From: Duodenibacillus intestinigallinarum
GTDB taxonomy: Bacteria > Pseudomonadota > Gammaproteobacteria > Burkholderiales > Burkholderiaceae_F
DNA: 33,365 nt
Direction: 5' to 3'
NCBI GenBank assembly: GCA_019117105.1
Contig: DXAH01000062.1
Span: forward strand, 1 to 33,365
The notes under the pieces were generated by a model. It had not been told where the DNA came from. It did not search any database and worked only from the letters and a program-made list of their open reading frames with translations. Shown here piece after piece: positions 1 to 7,281 of the stretch. A program made the translations under genes and the position numbers. How positions within the stretch are numbered: the stretch's first letter is position 1; every line of letters starts with the position of its first letter.

Positions 1-1294
1 GAGCCATTCGATGCGCCTGATCATTGATTGCCGTCAAAGCCTGATCAACGGCTGCCGTGTTGTCGCGTCCTGACTTTCGAAGCATTTCCAAGCCGGTAGC
101 GTAGTTGATGATGTTGGTGACCGGCTGCTTCATTTCGTGCGCAAAAAGGCTGGAAAGCTGGCTTACGATTGTGTTTCGCTCCAAAAGCTGAAGATACTGC
201 TGCGTGCGTTTCATGCGTTCAAGCAATGCTTCTTTCTCTTTCACCGTTTGAACGAGTTCGCGCGTTCTCTGCATCACAAGCCGATCGACGCGAAAGATAT
301 GAAACAGCGTAGCCGCAATCAGCGCTGCAATCAGAATGAGTTCTCGGGAATAACGATGCGCGAGCGCCTCGATCGTGAATTCCCGCTGATAGGCGAAGCT
401 TCCCAACGACAAACGCTCCATAAGCCCGGAAATGTTGACCATGTCGTTAACGGTCACCCATTCCCAACTGACTTCCCCCGAATCGTTCTCGGGCATTTGC
501 AAAAGAGCAATCGTCACGGCTTTTGCAAGTTCCGGGGCCGTGTGCGGGAAGACAGCGATGACTTCTGCCGGGTACAAATCGGAAGACCGACGGCACGGTT
601 CGTCCGCTTCGTCCTTACCGTTGATAACTTTGACGGCTCCGGGAGCCACCAGCCCCTGTTGTTCGTAGCGCTCAAGCTGGCAGCGCGTCAAAACACCGAC
701 GTCAGCCTGACCGATGAGAACACGGCTGATGACGTCGGGATAGTTGTATTCAGTAAATTGAACGGTAGAAAAGAAGTTTTCGGGAGAAAATCCAGCTTGC
801 GCCAATTCGTCCTGCGCAATCAGCCAGCCGTCGAAGCTAGCAGGATTTGTCGCCGTCACACGCTTGTGCCGCATGTCTTGCAGCGAATTGATGCGGGCGT
901 TGTCAGCCCTGGTCACAAAAACGGCCGCTACGCTTCTCGAAGCGTTGTTTACGTCCGAACGTTTGCGAATCACGATGTGCTCGGCGCCGAGCTCCGGCCC
1001 ACGGATGCCGAAGGTGCCGGCACTGCTGACAAGAAAATCAAGCTTGCTAACTTCTTGAGGCGTCACCGCTGAGTCATTGGCAAATTCAACTGACTCAAAC
1101 CGATACTGTGGCAATTGCCTCTTAAGGTATTGAACCGTTGCGGCATAGGTATTGATGTAAAACTCCGGCGAAAAAGTGTCTACCAAACCGATACGCACCA
1201 CCGGCCGATCATCGTGAAGCGGGGCGGCAACAGCAACGGCGCAACCGCAGGCTACGCACGCAACCGCAAAAAGCTTCGACCAAAAGTAACGCAT
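1..1294 (-). CDS. Sensor histidine kinase with PhnD/TtrS-like periplasmic domain (3' end outside window)
   Basis: The reading frame starts at ATG 1294 and stays open to the left edge (about 431 codons), so the C-terminal ATPase domain is missing here. Visible parts: a signal peptide (about residues 1-24, Ala-rich), a phosphonate-binding-like ligand domain (about 30-290), one membrane segment (about 314-333), a short coiled coil, and a HisKA-type phosphoacceptor region with the H-box AHEMKQPVTNI, His386 being the expected phosphorylation site. The periplasmic part ends with an ADVGVLTRCQLE stretch. Its Cys has a counterpart in the second kinase of this window at 11191. Such kinases (TtrS type) sense extracellular electron acceptors or small anions, but the ligand is not readable. 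Any partner regulator would lie left of the window. It is divergent from the methyltransferase gene. Domain assignment is confident; the signal is unknown. Confidence 0.85.
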   Translation of the reverse strand, partial: MRYFWSKLFAVACVACGCAVAVAAPLHDDRPVVRIGLVDTFSPEFYINTYAATVQYLKRQLPQYRFESVEFANDSAVTPQEVSKLDFLVSSAGTFGIRGPELGAEHIVIRKRSDVNNASRSVAAVFVTRADNARINSLQDMRHKRVTATNPASFDGWLIAQDELAQAGFSPENFFSTVQFTEYNYPDVISRVLIGQADVGVLTRCQLERYEQQGLVAPGAVKVINGKDEADEPCRRSSDLYPAEVIAVFPHTAPELAKAVTIALLQMPENDSGEVSWEWVTVNDMVNISGLMERLSLGSFAYQREFTIEALAHRYSRELILIAALIAATLFHIFRVDRLVMQRTRELVQTVKEKEALLERMKRTQQYLQLLERNTIVSQLSSLFAHEMKQPVTNIINYATGLEMLRKSGRDNTAAVDQALTAINDQAHRMA

Positions 1295-1524
1295 GGCACA
1301 ATCCGGAAAAAAGACGGACACGGACAGAAATCATACGCAAGACACGAATAGAGCCGCCAACCGAAGAGCATAGAAGATCAGAATCGGTGCACAAAAATTG
1401 TTTCTGTCCAGAAGCGATCGTTCTTCCTTACAATTCGCACCAACAACACTTCATACCTTTGTTGTCGTCGGACATGATCCGACGGCAGTCGATTCCCGCG
1501 CAAGCGGCAAAACCACGAATCTCA
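1295..1524. other. Divergent intergenic region between sensor kinase and rlmL-like gene
   Basis: This 230-bp stretch must hold the promoters of both divergent genes. An in-frame extension of the methyltransferase to 1387 is possible, but its codons do not resemble the family. I see no convincing operator or hairpin. Confidence 0.5.
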
Positions 1525-2697
1525 ATGAAAAATCCCACTCATTTCTATGTTGTCGTGCCCTTGGGGCTTGAAGAGCTGTGCGCCCAGGAACTCGAAGCCA
1601 TCGGCATCACCGGCCTTCGCGTTCAACGAGGAGCCGTCACGTTCAGCGGCTCGATGCTCATGGCACAGCGTGCTTGCCTCTATTGCCGCACGGCCAGCCG
1701 CATTCTGATGCGCGTGGGCGTATCGGACTATCAAGACGAAGAAGACATCTACAACTTTGCCTGCCGCACGAAGTGGGAAAACTGGTTTGGTCCCGACGCA
1801 ACGATTCGCGTGGACATCAATGCCCGTCGCTCTCCCTTACGCAGCCTGGACTTCACGCTGTTGCGCATCAAGGACGGCATTTGCGATCGTTTCATGCACT
1901 TCATGGACCGACGTCCGAGCGTGAACACGGCGCATCCTGAAATCCGCGTGTTTGCTTTTGCCGACGACACGCACTGCACGTTCTATCTTGACTTGTGCGG
2001 TGAAGCGCTCTTCAAGCGCGGCTGGCGTACGGACAAGGGCGAAGCGCCACTCAAGGAAAACTTGGCTTCCGGTCTTCTGATGCTTGCAGACTGGAGTGCT
2101 GATACGCCGCTCGTGGATCCGTTCTGCGGCTCCGGCACGATTGCCATCGAGGCTGCACTTGCCGCCTGCGGAGTGGCCCCCGGTCTTAAGCGCAAGTTCC
2201 TGTTTGAAAACTTTACTGGCTTTGAACGCGACATTTGGCAGGAAGAACTCGAAGAAGCCAAAGCTCGCGTCAATATGCACACAAAAGTGAGGATTGCCGC
2301 AAGCGACATCAGCACCATTGTAGTCGGCAAGGCAGAACAGAATGCCCGCCGCGCAGGACTTGGCGCATTGATTGACGACGGACGCCTTACGTTTACCCAG
2401 TGCGACGCTCGTCAGGTAACGCCGCCCGCACCGGCCGGTCTCATTGTGGCCAACCCTCCCTACGGTGAACAGTCCAATCCGAAGAGTGCGACGGTAGCGT
2501 CCATGATGAAGGATGTGGCCGACAACCTGAAGCACAACTTCTCGGGATGGACAGCACGCTTTCTTACAAGCGACCGAAATCTGCCTCGTCAGATGCGTCT
2601 GAAAGAAAGCAAGAAGACGCCGCTATTCAACGGTCCATTGGAATGCCGTTTCTTTGAATTCAATTTGGTGTCTGGTAGCTTCCGAGACAAGCACTGA
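1525..2697 (+). CDS. rlmL: THUMP-domain class I rRNA methyltransferase, RlmL-type (23S rRNA guanine-N2)
   Basis: Predicted SAM-dependent RNA methyltransferase that modifies a guanine of 23S rRNA during ribosome assembly in the cytoplasm. I chose the ATG at 1525 (390 aa) because the family homology begins right there (MKNPTHFYVVVPLGLEEL). The frame is open back to 1387, but those 46 residues look non-coding. An N-terminal ferredoxin-like/THUMP region (about 1-160) is followed by the methyltransferase fold with the SAM loop DPFCGSGTIAIEAAL (about 200) and the catalytic NPPY motif (IVANPPYGEQ, about 310). E. coli RlmL is a roughly 700-aa fusion with a second methyltransferase (RlmK). This protein has only the first half, as in YpsC-type proteins. 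No strong Shine-Dalgarno sequence is visible. Function at family level is sure; the exact target base is inferred. Confidence 0.88.
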   Translation: MKNPTHFYVVVPLGLEELCAQELEAIGITGLRVQRGAVTFSGSMLMAQRACLYCRTASRILMRVGVSDYQDEEDIYNFACRTKWENWFGPDATIRVDINARRSPLRSLDFTLLRIKDGICDRFMHFMDRRPSVNTAHPEIRVFAFADDTHCTFYLDLCGEALFKRGWRTDKGEAPLKENLASGLLMLADWSADTPLVDPFCGSGTIAIEAALAACGVAPGLKRKFLFENFTGFERDIWQEELEEAKARVNMHTKVRIAASDISTIVVGKAEQNARRAGLGALIDDGRLTFTQCDARQVTPPAPAGLIVANPPYGEQSNPKSATVASMMKDVADNLKHNFSGWTARFLTSDRNLPRQMRLKESKKTPLFNGPLECRFFEFNLVSGSFRDKH

Positions 2698-2719
2698 CGA
2701 GGTTTCCCAGAACAATCAG

Positions 2720-2752
2720 GCCGATCAAGCACACGATGTTTGGTCGGCTTTT
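2720..2752 (+). terminator. Rho-independent terminator after rlmL
   Basis: A 9-bp stem (GCCGATCAA 2720-2728 with TTGGTCGGC 2740-2748, one G-U pair) is followed by a short T run, 23 bases after the rlmL stop. Confidence 0.75.
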
Positions 2753-2766
2753 GATTGCAAAGCGAC

Positions 2767-2794
2767 TTGAAATTTTCTTGTCAGGTCGTACAAT
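2767..2794 (+). promoter_or_regulatory. Sigma70-type promoter of tRNA-Glu
   Basis: TTGAAA (2767-2772), a 16-base spacer and TACAAT (2789-2794) lie 26 bases before the tRNA. The boxes fit the consensus well and the position is right for a tRNA transcript starting near 2801. Confidence 0.65.
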
Positions 2795-2819
2795 GGTGCC
2801 TCTCAAATGAAAGCCTCTC

Positions 2820-2892
2820 GTCCCCATCGTCTAGAGGCCTAGGACATGACCCTCTCACGGTTAGAACTGGGGTTCGAATCCCCATGGGGACG
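2820..2892 (+). tRNA. tRNA-Glu (anticodon CTC)
   Basis: Full cloverleaf with the Glu-type acceptor stem GTCCCCA/TGGGGAC, the T arm GGTTCGAATCC, and the anticodon stem TGACC/GGTTA (2847-2851 with 2859-2863) closing the loop CTCTCAC. The anticodon CTC is at 2854-2856 and reads GAG. The CCA end is encoded at 2893-2895. The usual single bacterial tRNA-Glu carries TTC, so this is probably a second isoacceptor for GAG. G-U and A-U pairs weaken the anticodon stem somewhat, but every arm can form. Confidence 0.93.
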
Positions 2893-2933
2893 CCATCTAC
2901 ACCAAACGGGCGACACCGTTGAATGTCGAAATT

Positions 2934-2972
2934 GCCGCGAAGGCCCGAAAATCAAGGGTTCGCGGTTTTTTG
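2934..2972 (+). terminator. Rho-independent terminator of the tRNA-Glu transcript
   Basis: CCGCGA (2935-2940) pairs with TCGCGG (2960-2965), followed by six T. It lies about 40 bases after the CCA end of the tRNA. Confidence 0.75.
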
Positions 2973-3278
2973 TTGCCTTTTTTGTGAAGTGGTATGGATT
3001 TCGCAGAAAGGGGCTTCATTCAACTACCGGATAAAGCTACAAAGCTCCTCGAATGGAAGTCTGTTCAACACTCTAATACCACTTCAGGGCCAGAGCTTTC
3101 ACTCCTTTCCTACAACACAAAGACCTCTAGGCAAAAGGCTGTAGAGCGTGCCAATTCTCTTTCCTTGGCTCTATCAAATGCGGTAGTATCCGTTGAAACA
3201 ATTTAAAACAATGAAGCTCTGGCGAAGCTTTTCTCCGCCACAGTTCCCCTCTTTCAAAAATCCAAACGAGGCTCCCTG
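2973..3278. other. Gene-free region between tRNA-Glu and permease gene
   Basis: About 300 bases without a recognisable gene. A 70-codon open frame (2994-3206, +) exists, but it has no Shine-Dalgarno sequence and resembles nothing I know. No copy of the tRNA 3' end is seen, so there is no sign of an integrated element. The promoter of the permease gene should lie in the last 100 bases. Confidence 0.5.
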
Positions 3279-4589
3279 ATGGACTTGCTCTTTAACCCCA
3301 TCATCTTGTCGGTGTTGGTACTTTGCGTACTCTGCCTGGTCAAAGTCAACGTTCTTGTCGCGCTTATCCTTGCGGCCATCACCGCCGGCCTGTCGGGCGG
3401 CATTGACATCGGCAAAACGATGACGCTTTTGGCCGACGGCTTTTCCGCCAACGCCACCACCGCGCTTTCCTACATCCTGTTGGGTACCTTTGCCGTTGCC
3501 ATTGCGCACACAGGCTTAATGCAGGTGCTTGTTTCCTGGATTTCCAAACATCTGGGGTCTCGTCCGGCGATCTTCTGTCTCGTTTTGGCCGCCATTGCCT
3601 GCTTGTCACAGAATGTGGTGCCGGTGCATATTGCCTTCATTCCGCTGTTGATTCCGCCGCTGCTCTATCTGATGAACAAGATGCAACTTGACCGCCGTGC
3701 GGTGGCTTGTTCTCTCAGCTTCGGCCTGAAGGCTCCGTACATCACCCTGCCCGTCGGTTTCGGTCTGATCTTCCAGGGCATCGTGGCTGACAGCATGACC
3801 CAAAGCGGCATGAAGACCACGGTGTCGGACGTCGCCTCCGTCAACTGGATTCTCGGTGCCTCCATGTTGATCGGTCTGCTGATTGCTGTCTTTGTGCTCT
3901 ATCGTAAACCGCGTCACTACGAAGATCGCCCGGTCATCGGCATGGAAACCAAGGCCGAGGAAATCAAGAAGTTTGAACTCAAGCACTGGGCAACGCTTCT
4001 GGCCATTGTTCTGGCCGTTGTGGTTCAGCTCATTTGGCAGTCTTTGCCGCTTGCCGCTTTGATCGGTCTTCTGGTCATGATTCTCGGCCACGCCTTCCTT
4101 TTCCGTGAATTGGACGATCACATCGCCGGCGGCATCTCGATGATGGGCTTTATCGCCTTTGTGATGCTCATTGCAGGCGGTTATGCAGCCATTCTCAAGG
4201 AAACAGGCGCTGTTAATGAACTGATTCAGAGCGTAGTGCCCTATCTGCACTCCAACAAGATTCTGGCTGCCACCATCATTACCGGCATCGGTCTTATTGT
4301 GACGATGGGCATCGGCACATCTTTCGGTACCGTGCCGATCCTGGCTGTGATCTATGTGCCGCTGTGCTCCGCTGTGGGTTTCTCGCTTCCTGCCACCATT
4401 CTTCTGATGTCGGCTGCCGGTGCTCTGGGTGATGCCGGTTCTCCCGCCTCCGACACAACACTCGGTCCTACGAGCGGTCTGAATGCTGACGGTCAGCATG
4501 ACCACATTTGGGACACTTGCGTACCGACCTTCATTGCCTACAACATTCCGCTGATGATTGCGGGCATTGTCGGGGCTCAGTTCCTTTAA
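3279..4589 (+). CDS. Na+/H+ antiporter family (YuiF/NhaC-like) permease
   Basis: Inner-membrane transporter of 436 aa, almost entirely hydrophobic, with roughly 11-12 membrane segments. The N-terminal FNPIILSVLVLCVLCLVKVN segment, the loop SQNVVPVHIAFIPLLIPPLL and the C-terminal GDAGSPASDTTLGPTSGLN block are typical of the Na_H_antiport_2 plus NhaC-type families that include B. subtilis YuiF. Members are annotated as sodium/proton antiporters, and some have been proposed to carry amino acids such as histidine, so substrate and ion are uncertain. A GAGG ribosome site sits 7-8 bases before ATG 3279. The gene stands alone, closed by a strong terminator and convergent with the tautomerase gene. 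Confidence 0.85.
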   Translation: MDLLFNPIILSVLVLCVLCLVKVNVLVALILAAITAGLSGGIDIGKTMTLLADGFSANATTALSYILLGTFAVAIAHTGLMQVLVSWISKHLGSRPAIFCLVLAAIACLSQNVVPVHIAFIPLLIPPLLYLMNKMQLDRRAVACSLSFGLKAPYITLPVGFGLIFQGIVADSMTQSGMKTTVSDVASVNWILGASMLIGLLIAVFVLYRKPRHYEDRPVIGMETKAEEIKKFELKHWATLLAIVLAVVVQLIWQSLPLAALIGLLVMILGHAFLFRELDDHIAGGISMMGFIAFVMLIAGGYAAILKETGAVNELIQSVVPYLHSNKILAATIITGIGLIVTMGIGTSFGTVPILAVIYVPLCSAVGFSLPATILLMSAAGALGDAGSPASDTTLGPTSGLNADGQHDHIWDTCVPTFIAYNIPLMIAGIVGAQFL

Positions 4590-4613
4590 TCAGGGAACCT
4601 GCTAATTCTTCCT

Positions 4614-4648
4614 GACGGGCGGTCTTTTCGGATCGCCCGTCTTGTTTT
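4614..4648 (+). terminator. Rho-independent terminator after the permease gene
   Basis: An 11-bp stem (GACGGGCGGTC 4614-4624 with GATCGCCCGTC 4631-4641, one wobble pair), a six-base loop TTTTCG, then TTGTTTT. Confidence 0.85.
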
Positions 4649-4654
4649 CAGGTG

Positions 4655-4867
4655 TTAGGCCTTCTTTTCCGAGCGCAGCCGTTTAACGGTTTTACCGTTG
4701 ATGCCGTAGTTGGTCATCGGCACCTCATCGATGATGACCACCAGATGCGTCGTGTTCTTGCCAAGCACATCGGCGATGAGTTTGGTAACCCCCGCGATAA
4801 GCTGTTCCTTTTGTTCCGGAGTTGGCGCTTCGGAGTCGCCGGTGAGTTTGATGTTGACGTAGGGCAT
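4655..4867 (-). CDS. 4-oxalocrotonate tautomerase family protein
   Basis: Small 70-aa enzyme of the 4-OT superfamily, which uses the N-terminal proline exposed after Met removal as catalytic base for keto-enol tautomerisation. I chose ATG 4867 because it places Pro2 (MPYVNIKLTGD) correctly; the frame is open seven codons further, but that would bury the proline. An AGGAA ribosome site sits a few bases upstream. The middle (EQKEQLIAGVTKLIADVLGK) and the VVIIDEVP strand fit the family's beta-alpha-beta fold. The true substrate cannot be told. Stand-alone gene, convergent with the permease. Confidence 0.88.
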   Translation of the reverse strand: MPYVNIKLTGDSEAPTPEQKEQLIAGVTKLIADVLGKNTTHLVVIIDEVPMTNYGINGKTVKRLRSEKKA

Positions 4868-5185
4868 GGTTTGTTCCTTTGGTTGCACGAATCGATCTTC
4901 GCACTGAAGCCTTGGTTAATTCGATTAAGCATGCGAGGCCAACGCGAGATCAGGGCCGTTAACCGCAATTTTTCCCTATACGTGTTGTAAAAAAGCATCA
5001 CATCTATTTGAGGCTTGCTTTTGAATTTGAGAGTTAAGCAATTCGGAGTGAGAATGCTCGCACCCTTTCGGAACAAAGGGTGATTGGGCCTTCGGGCATG
5101 TTGCGGTTCCTTGCAGGCTTGCAACGCTTAAATCCCGGGCCTTTTTGATCAAAAAGATCCCCTATCTTTATAGGAACAAATCAAA
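4868..5185. promoter_or_regulatory. Divergent promoter region and structured leader of the first porin
   Basis: About 320 bases between the tautomerase and porin genes. The porin side holds an 8-bp hairpin CACCCTTT/AAAGGGTG (5061-5068 with 5075-5082), GTTGC/GCAAC and GGGCC/GGCCC type pairings, and a perfect 16-bp palindrome CTTTTTGATCAAAAAG (5141-5156) that ends 29 bases before the porin ATG. This looks like a structured 5' leader or an operator, as is common for porin mRNAs. I cannot assign a regulator. Confidence 0.45.
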
Positions 5186-6361
5186 ATGAAAAAGACTCTT
5201 GCTGCAGTTGCCGTTCTTGGCGCTTTTGCCGGTTCTGCTCTCGCTGCTGATGTTCAGCTCTACGGTATCGTTGATACGGGCTTCCAGTATTTGAATGCTG
5301 ACGCCGATCGTAATGGTTTCGACTCCACGAATTCCTTCTCGATGGAATCCGGTATGCAGTCCGGTTCCCGCTTCGGTATCAAAGGTACGGAAGACCTCGG
5401 TAACGGTTTGACCGTTGGTTTCATTCTCGAAAACCAGTTCTCCTCTGATACCGGCGCTTTGAAGAATGAAGACTCCTTCTTCCATCGTGAAGCTTCGCTC
5501 TTCTTGGAAGGTGGCTTCGGTAAGGTTGCTTTCGGCCGTATGGGTTCCATCAACGGTGGCGTCAGCTCCTGGGGTAAGTATGGCGTAATCTCTGCCTTCG
5601 GTACCTCTTGGGGTAACTATTCTGCTCAGGCTGGTAACTGGGCTGTTGGTGCTGGCATGTGGGACAACATGGTTGCCTATGAAACCCCGAACTTCGCTGG
5701 TTTCAAGGTATTTGCTCAGTATGGCATGGGCAATAAAGTCGAAAACGACGCTGAAGAGTTAGTTGGCGTTGAAAACGAATCCTCGAGTGATCGTTACTAC
5801 TCCATCGGAGCTTCGTACGCTAACGGTCCGCTTAACCTGTACTTTGCAGTTGACTCTGTTAACTATGCAACCTATACGAGTACAGAAAATGCCGACATCG
5901 ATCCGGATGCTGACGATAGCTTGACAGTAACTCTCGGCGGAAACTACGACTTTGAAGTTGTAAAGCTCTTTGCCGGTGCACAATACTTTGACGAAGTCAA
6001 ACTCTCGAAGATCAATGGTGCTGTGAATTACAGCAATGCGGCTAACGGCTTTGCTTCAAAAATTAAGGGCTGGAGCCTTGGTGTGTCCGGTAGCATCCCC
6101 GTCGCTGGCGGCAATGTCCTCGTTGGCGCTGCTTATCTCGATGCTGAAGCTGCTGACAGTATTGAAACAGCTGGTACTAAAGATGACGAACTGTCCCGCT
6201 GGATCGTTTCTGCCGGTTACGACTATCCGCTCTCCAAGCGTACCAACGTTTACGGCGTGTTGACCTACAACCAGGATAGCCTCGACTACGGTACTGCCAC
6301 CAAGGAAGACACTGATCCGTACGTCTTTGGTGTGATGGTTGGCCTGCGTCACAAGTTCTAA
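5186..6361 (+). CDS. Outer-membrane general porin (Gram-negative Porin_4 type)
   Basis: Trimeric 16-stranded outer-membrane porin for passive uptake of small hydrophilic solutes. 391 aa with a classical signal peptide MKKTLAAVAVLGAFAGSALA and cleavage before ADVQLYGIVDTG, the usual first strand of betaproteobacterial porins. GSRFGIKGTEDLGNGLTVGFILE (residues about 55-80) is the family signature, and the chain ends in the barrel signal RHKF with a terminal Phe. An AGGA ribosome site lies about 10 bases before ATG 5186. The product belongs to the same family as the porin at 20209-21360. Codon use is strongly biased, suggesting high expression, and the gene is closed by its own terminator. Confidence 0.95.
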   Translation: MKKTLAAVAVLGAFAGSALAADVQLYGIVDTGFQYLNADADRNGFDSTNSFSMESGMQSGSRFGIKGTEDLGNGLTVGFILENQFSSDTGALKNEDSFFHREASLFLEGGFGKVAFGRMGSINGGVSSWGKYGVISAFGTSWGNYSAQAGNWAVGAGMWDNMVAYETPNFAGFKVFAQYGMGNKVENDAEELVGVENESSSDRYYSIGASYANGPLNLYFAVDSVNYATYTSTENADIDPDADDSLTVTLGGNYDFEVVKLFAGAQYFDEVKLSKINGAVNYSNAANGFASKIKGWSLGVSGSIPVAGGNVLVGAAYLDAEAADSIETAGTKDDELSRWIVSAGYDYPLSKRTNVYGVLTYNQDSLDYGTATKEDTDPYVFGVMVGLRHKF

Positions 6362-6410
6362 TCAGCTCTTTAGCTTGATTACAGCGCGTTCAGCATATAG
6401 CTGAACACTA

Positions 6411-6455
6411 AGCCCTCTGAAAGATCGGAATATTCCGATGCCTCAGAGGGCTTTT
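6411..6455 (+). terminator. Rho-independent terminator after the first porin
   Basis: AGCCCTCTGA (6411-6420) pairs with TCAGAGGGCT (6443-6452), followed by TTT. An inner stem, TCGGAATATTCCGA, sits in the loop. Confidence 0.85.
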
Positions 6456-6706
6456 CGTATCCAGCGATTTTTCACTCGTTTGATGTCTAATTTGCGGTGC
6501 TCATTTTTTAGGCACACTGCAAAATTTATTACAAATCAGTGACCGAGAAGTCGAACACCCTCACTTATTCACAAAACCTGTGAAGAACCTCCGCCTTATC
6601 CACATTAATGTGAATTGTTAAGCAACAACGTTTTGCAAAGCCTGGCATCAACTTCTCCTAGCGGCCTCTACAATTGAGGGGAACGTTCCACCCACAAAGG
6701 CAAGCC
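6456..6706. other. Intergenic region with two DnaA-box-like 9-mers
   Basis: Gene-free region before the lipoprotein gene. It holds TTATTCACA (6565-6573) and a perfect consensus DnaA box TTATCCACA (6596-6604), both in the same orientation in AT-rich sequence. The promoter of the lipoprotein gene must lie here too. No replication genes are nearby, so I do not call an origin. Confidence 0.45.
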
Positions 6707-7198
6707 ATGCGCATACCGATTCTTGCTGCCGCACTAGCGACTCTGCTCATCAGCGGTTGTTCGACAACCGTGATCTTTGAAAGCGATTTAGAAGGTGCCG
6801 AGGTCACAACGGTTGCCGGCCAGAAGTACGGCGTGACACCCGTTTCCGTGTCCTTTTCCAACGATGATCTGGATGCCTCTCGCGGACCGGACGGTTGTGC
6901 TCGTATTCTTGGCGTGACCTATACGTGGCCTTCGGGCGCCAAGGTCGCCTCTCCCAACCCGATCGTGCTCTGCGGTGACGGTTATCAATTCCGCTATGTC
7001 ATGAAGCGCCCTGCGGATGCTCCTGACATTGAAAAAGATTTGCAAAACGCTCTTCAACTCTCGAAGAGACGTGAAGCACAGTTGCAGGCTGAGTTGGAAA
7101 CCGAGCGTCTCTACAACGATCGCTTCATGTGGGGGCCGTTTATGTGGGGACCGATGATGATGCCTCCTCCCCCGCCTCCGCCTCGTCCTCATCGATGA
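6707..7198 (+). CDS. Lipoprotein with PEGA-like strand region and Met/Trp/Pro-rich tail
   Basis: Predicted 163-aa lipoprotein. Starting at ATG 6707 gives a short signal peptide ending in the lipobox LISGC, with Cys18 as the acylated residue; the frame is open 11 codons further, but that would spoil the signal. Residues about 20-60 (VIFESDLEGAEVTTVAGQKYG) resemble PEGA-type beta repeats. A charged helix follows (about 110-140, SKRREAQLQAELETERLY). The tail repeats FMWGP twice, continues MMM, then seven prolines and PRPHR. Exported surface or periplasmic protein of unknown function. It stands between a porin and tsaD without a clear operon link. Confidence 0.75.
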   Translation: MRIPILAAALATLLISGCSTTVIFESDLEGAEVTTVAGQKYGVTPVSVSFSNDDLDASRGPDGCARILGVTYTWPSGAKVASPNPIVLCGDGYQFRYVMKRPADAPDIEKDLQNALQLSKRREAQLQAELETERLYNDRFMWGPFMWGPMMMPPPPPPPRPHR

Positions 7199-7281
7199 TA
7201 ATTTGTCCCTCACTTAACAGAGCGGAAATGAGTCACTGTGGCTAGAATGGCTCCACTTTGAATTTTTACTTTTTAGATCTC

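Noticed and set aside
137..1072. 311-codon plus-strand frame
   Set aside because: It is the antisense of the sensor kinase, whose minus frame has a signal peptide, ligand domain and H-box. The plus frame shows no family features.
2994..3206. 70-codon plus frame between tRNA-Glu and the permease
   Set aside because: No ribosome site and no recognisable relatives. Too short to call on frame alone.
2820..3278. tRNA-Glu as an integration site for a mobile element
   Set aside because: No integrase and no second copy of the tRNA 3' end were seen in the window.
3606..4505. 299-codon minus frame under the permease gene
   Set aside because: Rich in His, Gln and Arg, as expected for the reverse complement of a hydrophobic membrane protein; no start signal or homology.
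6540..6706. Replication origin at the DnaA-like boxes
   Set aside because: Only two boxes, and no dnaA, dnaN or parAB genes nearby.
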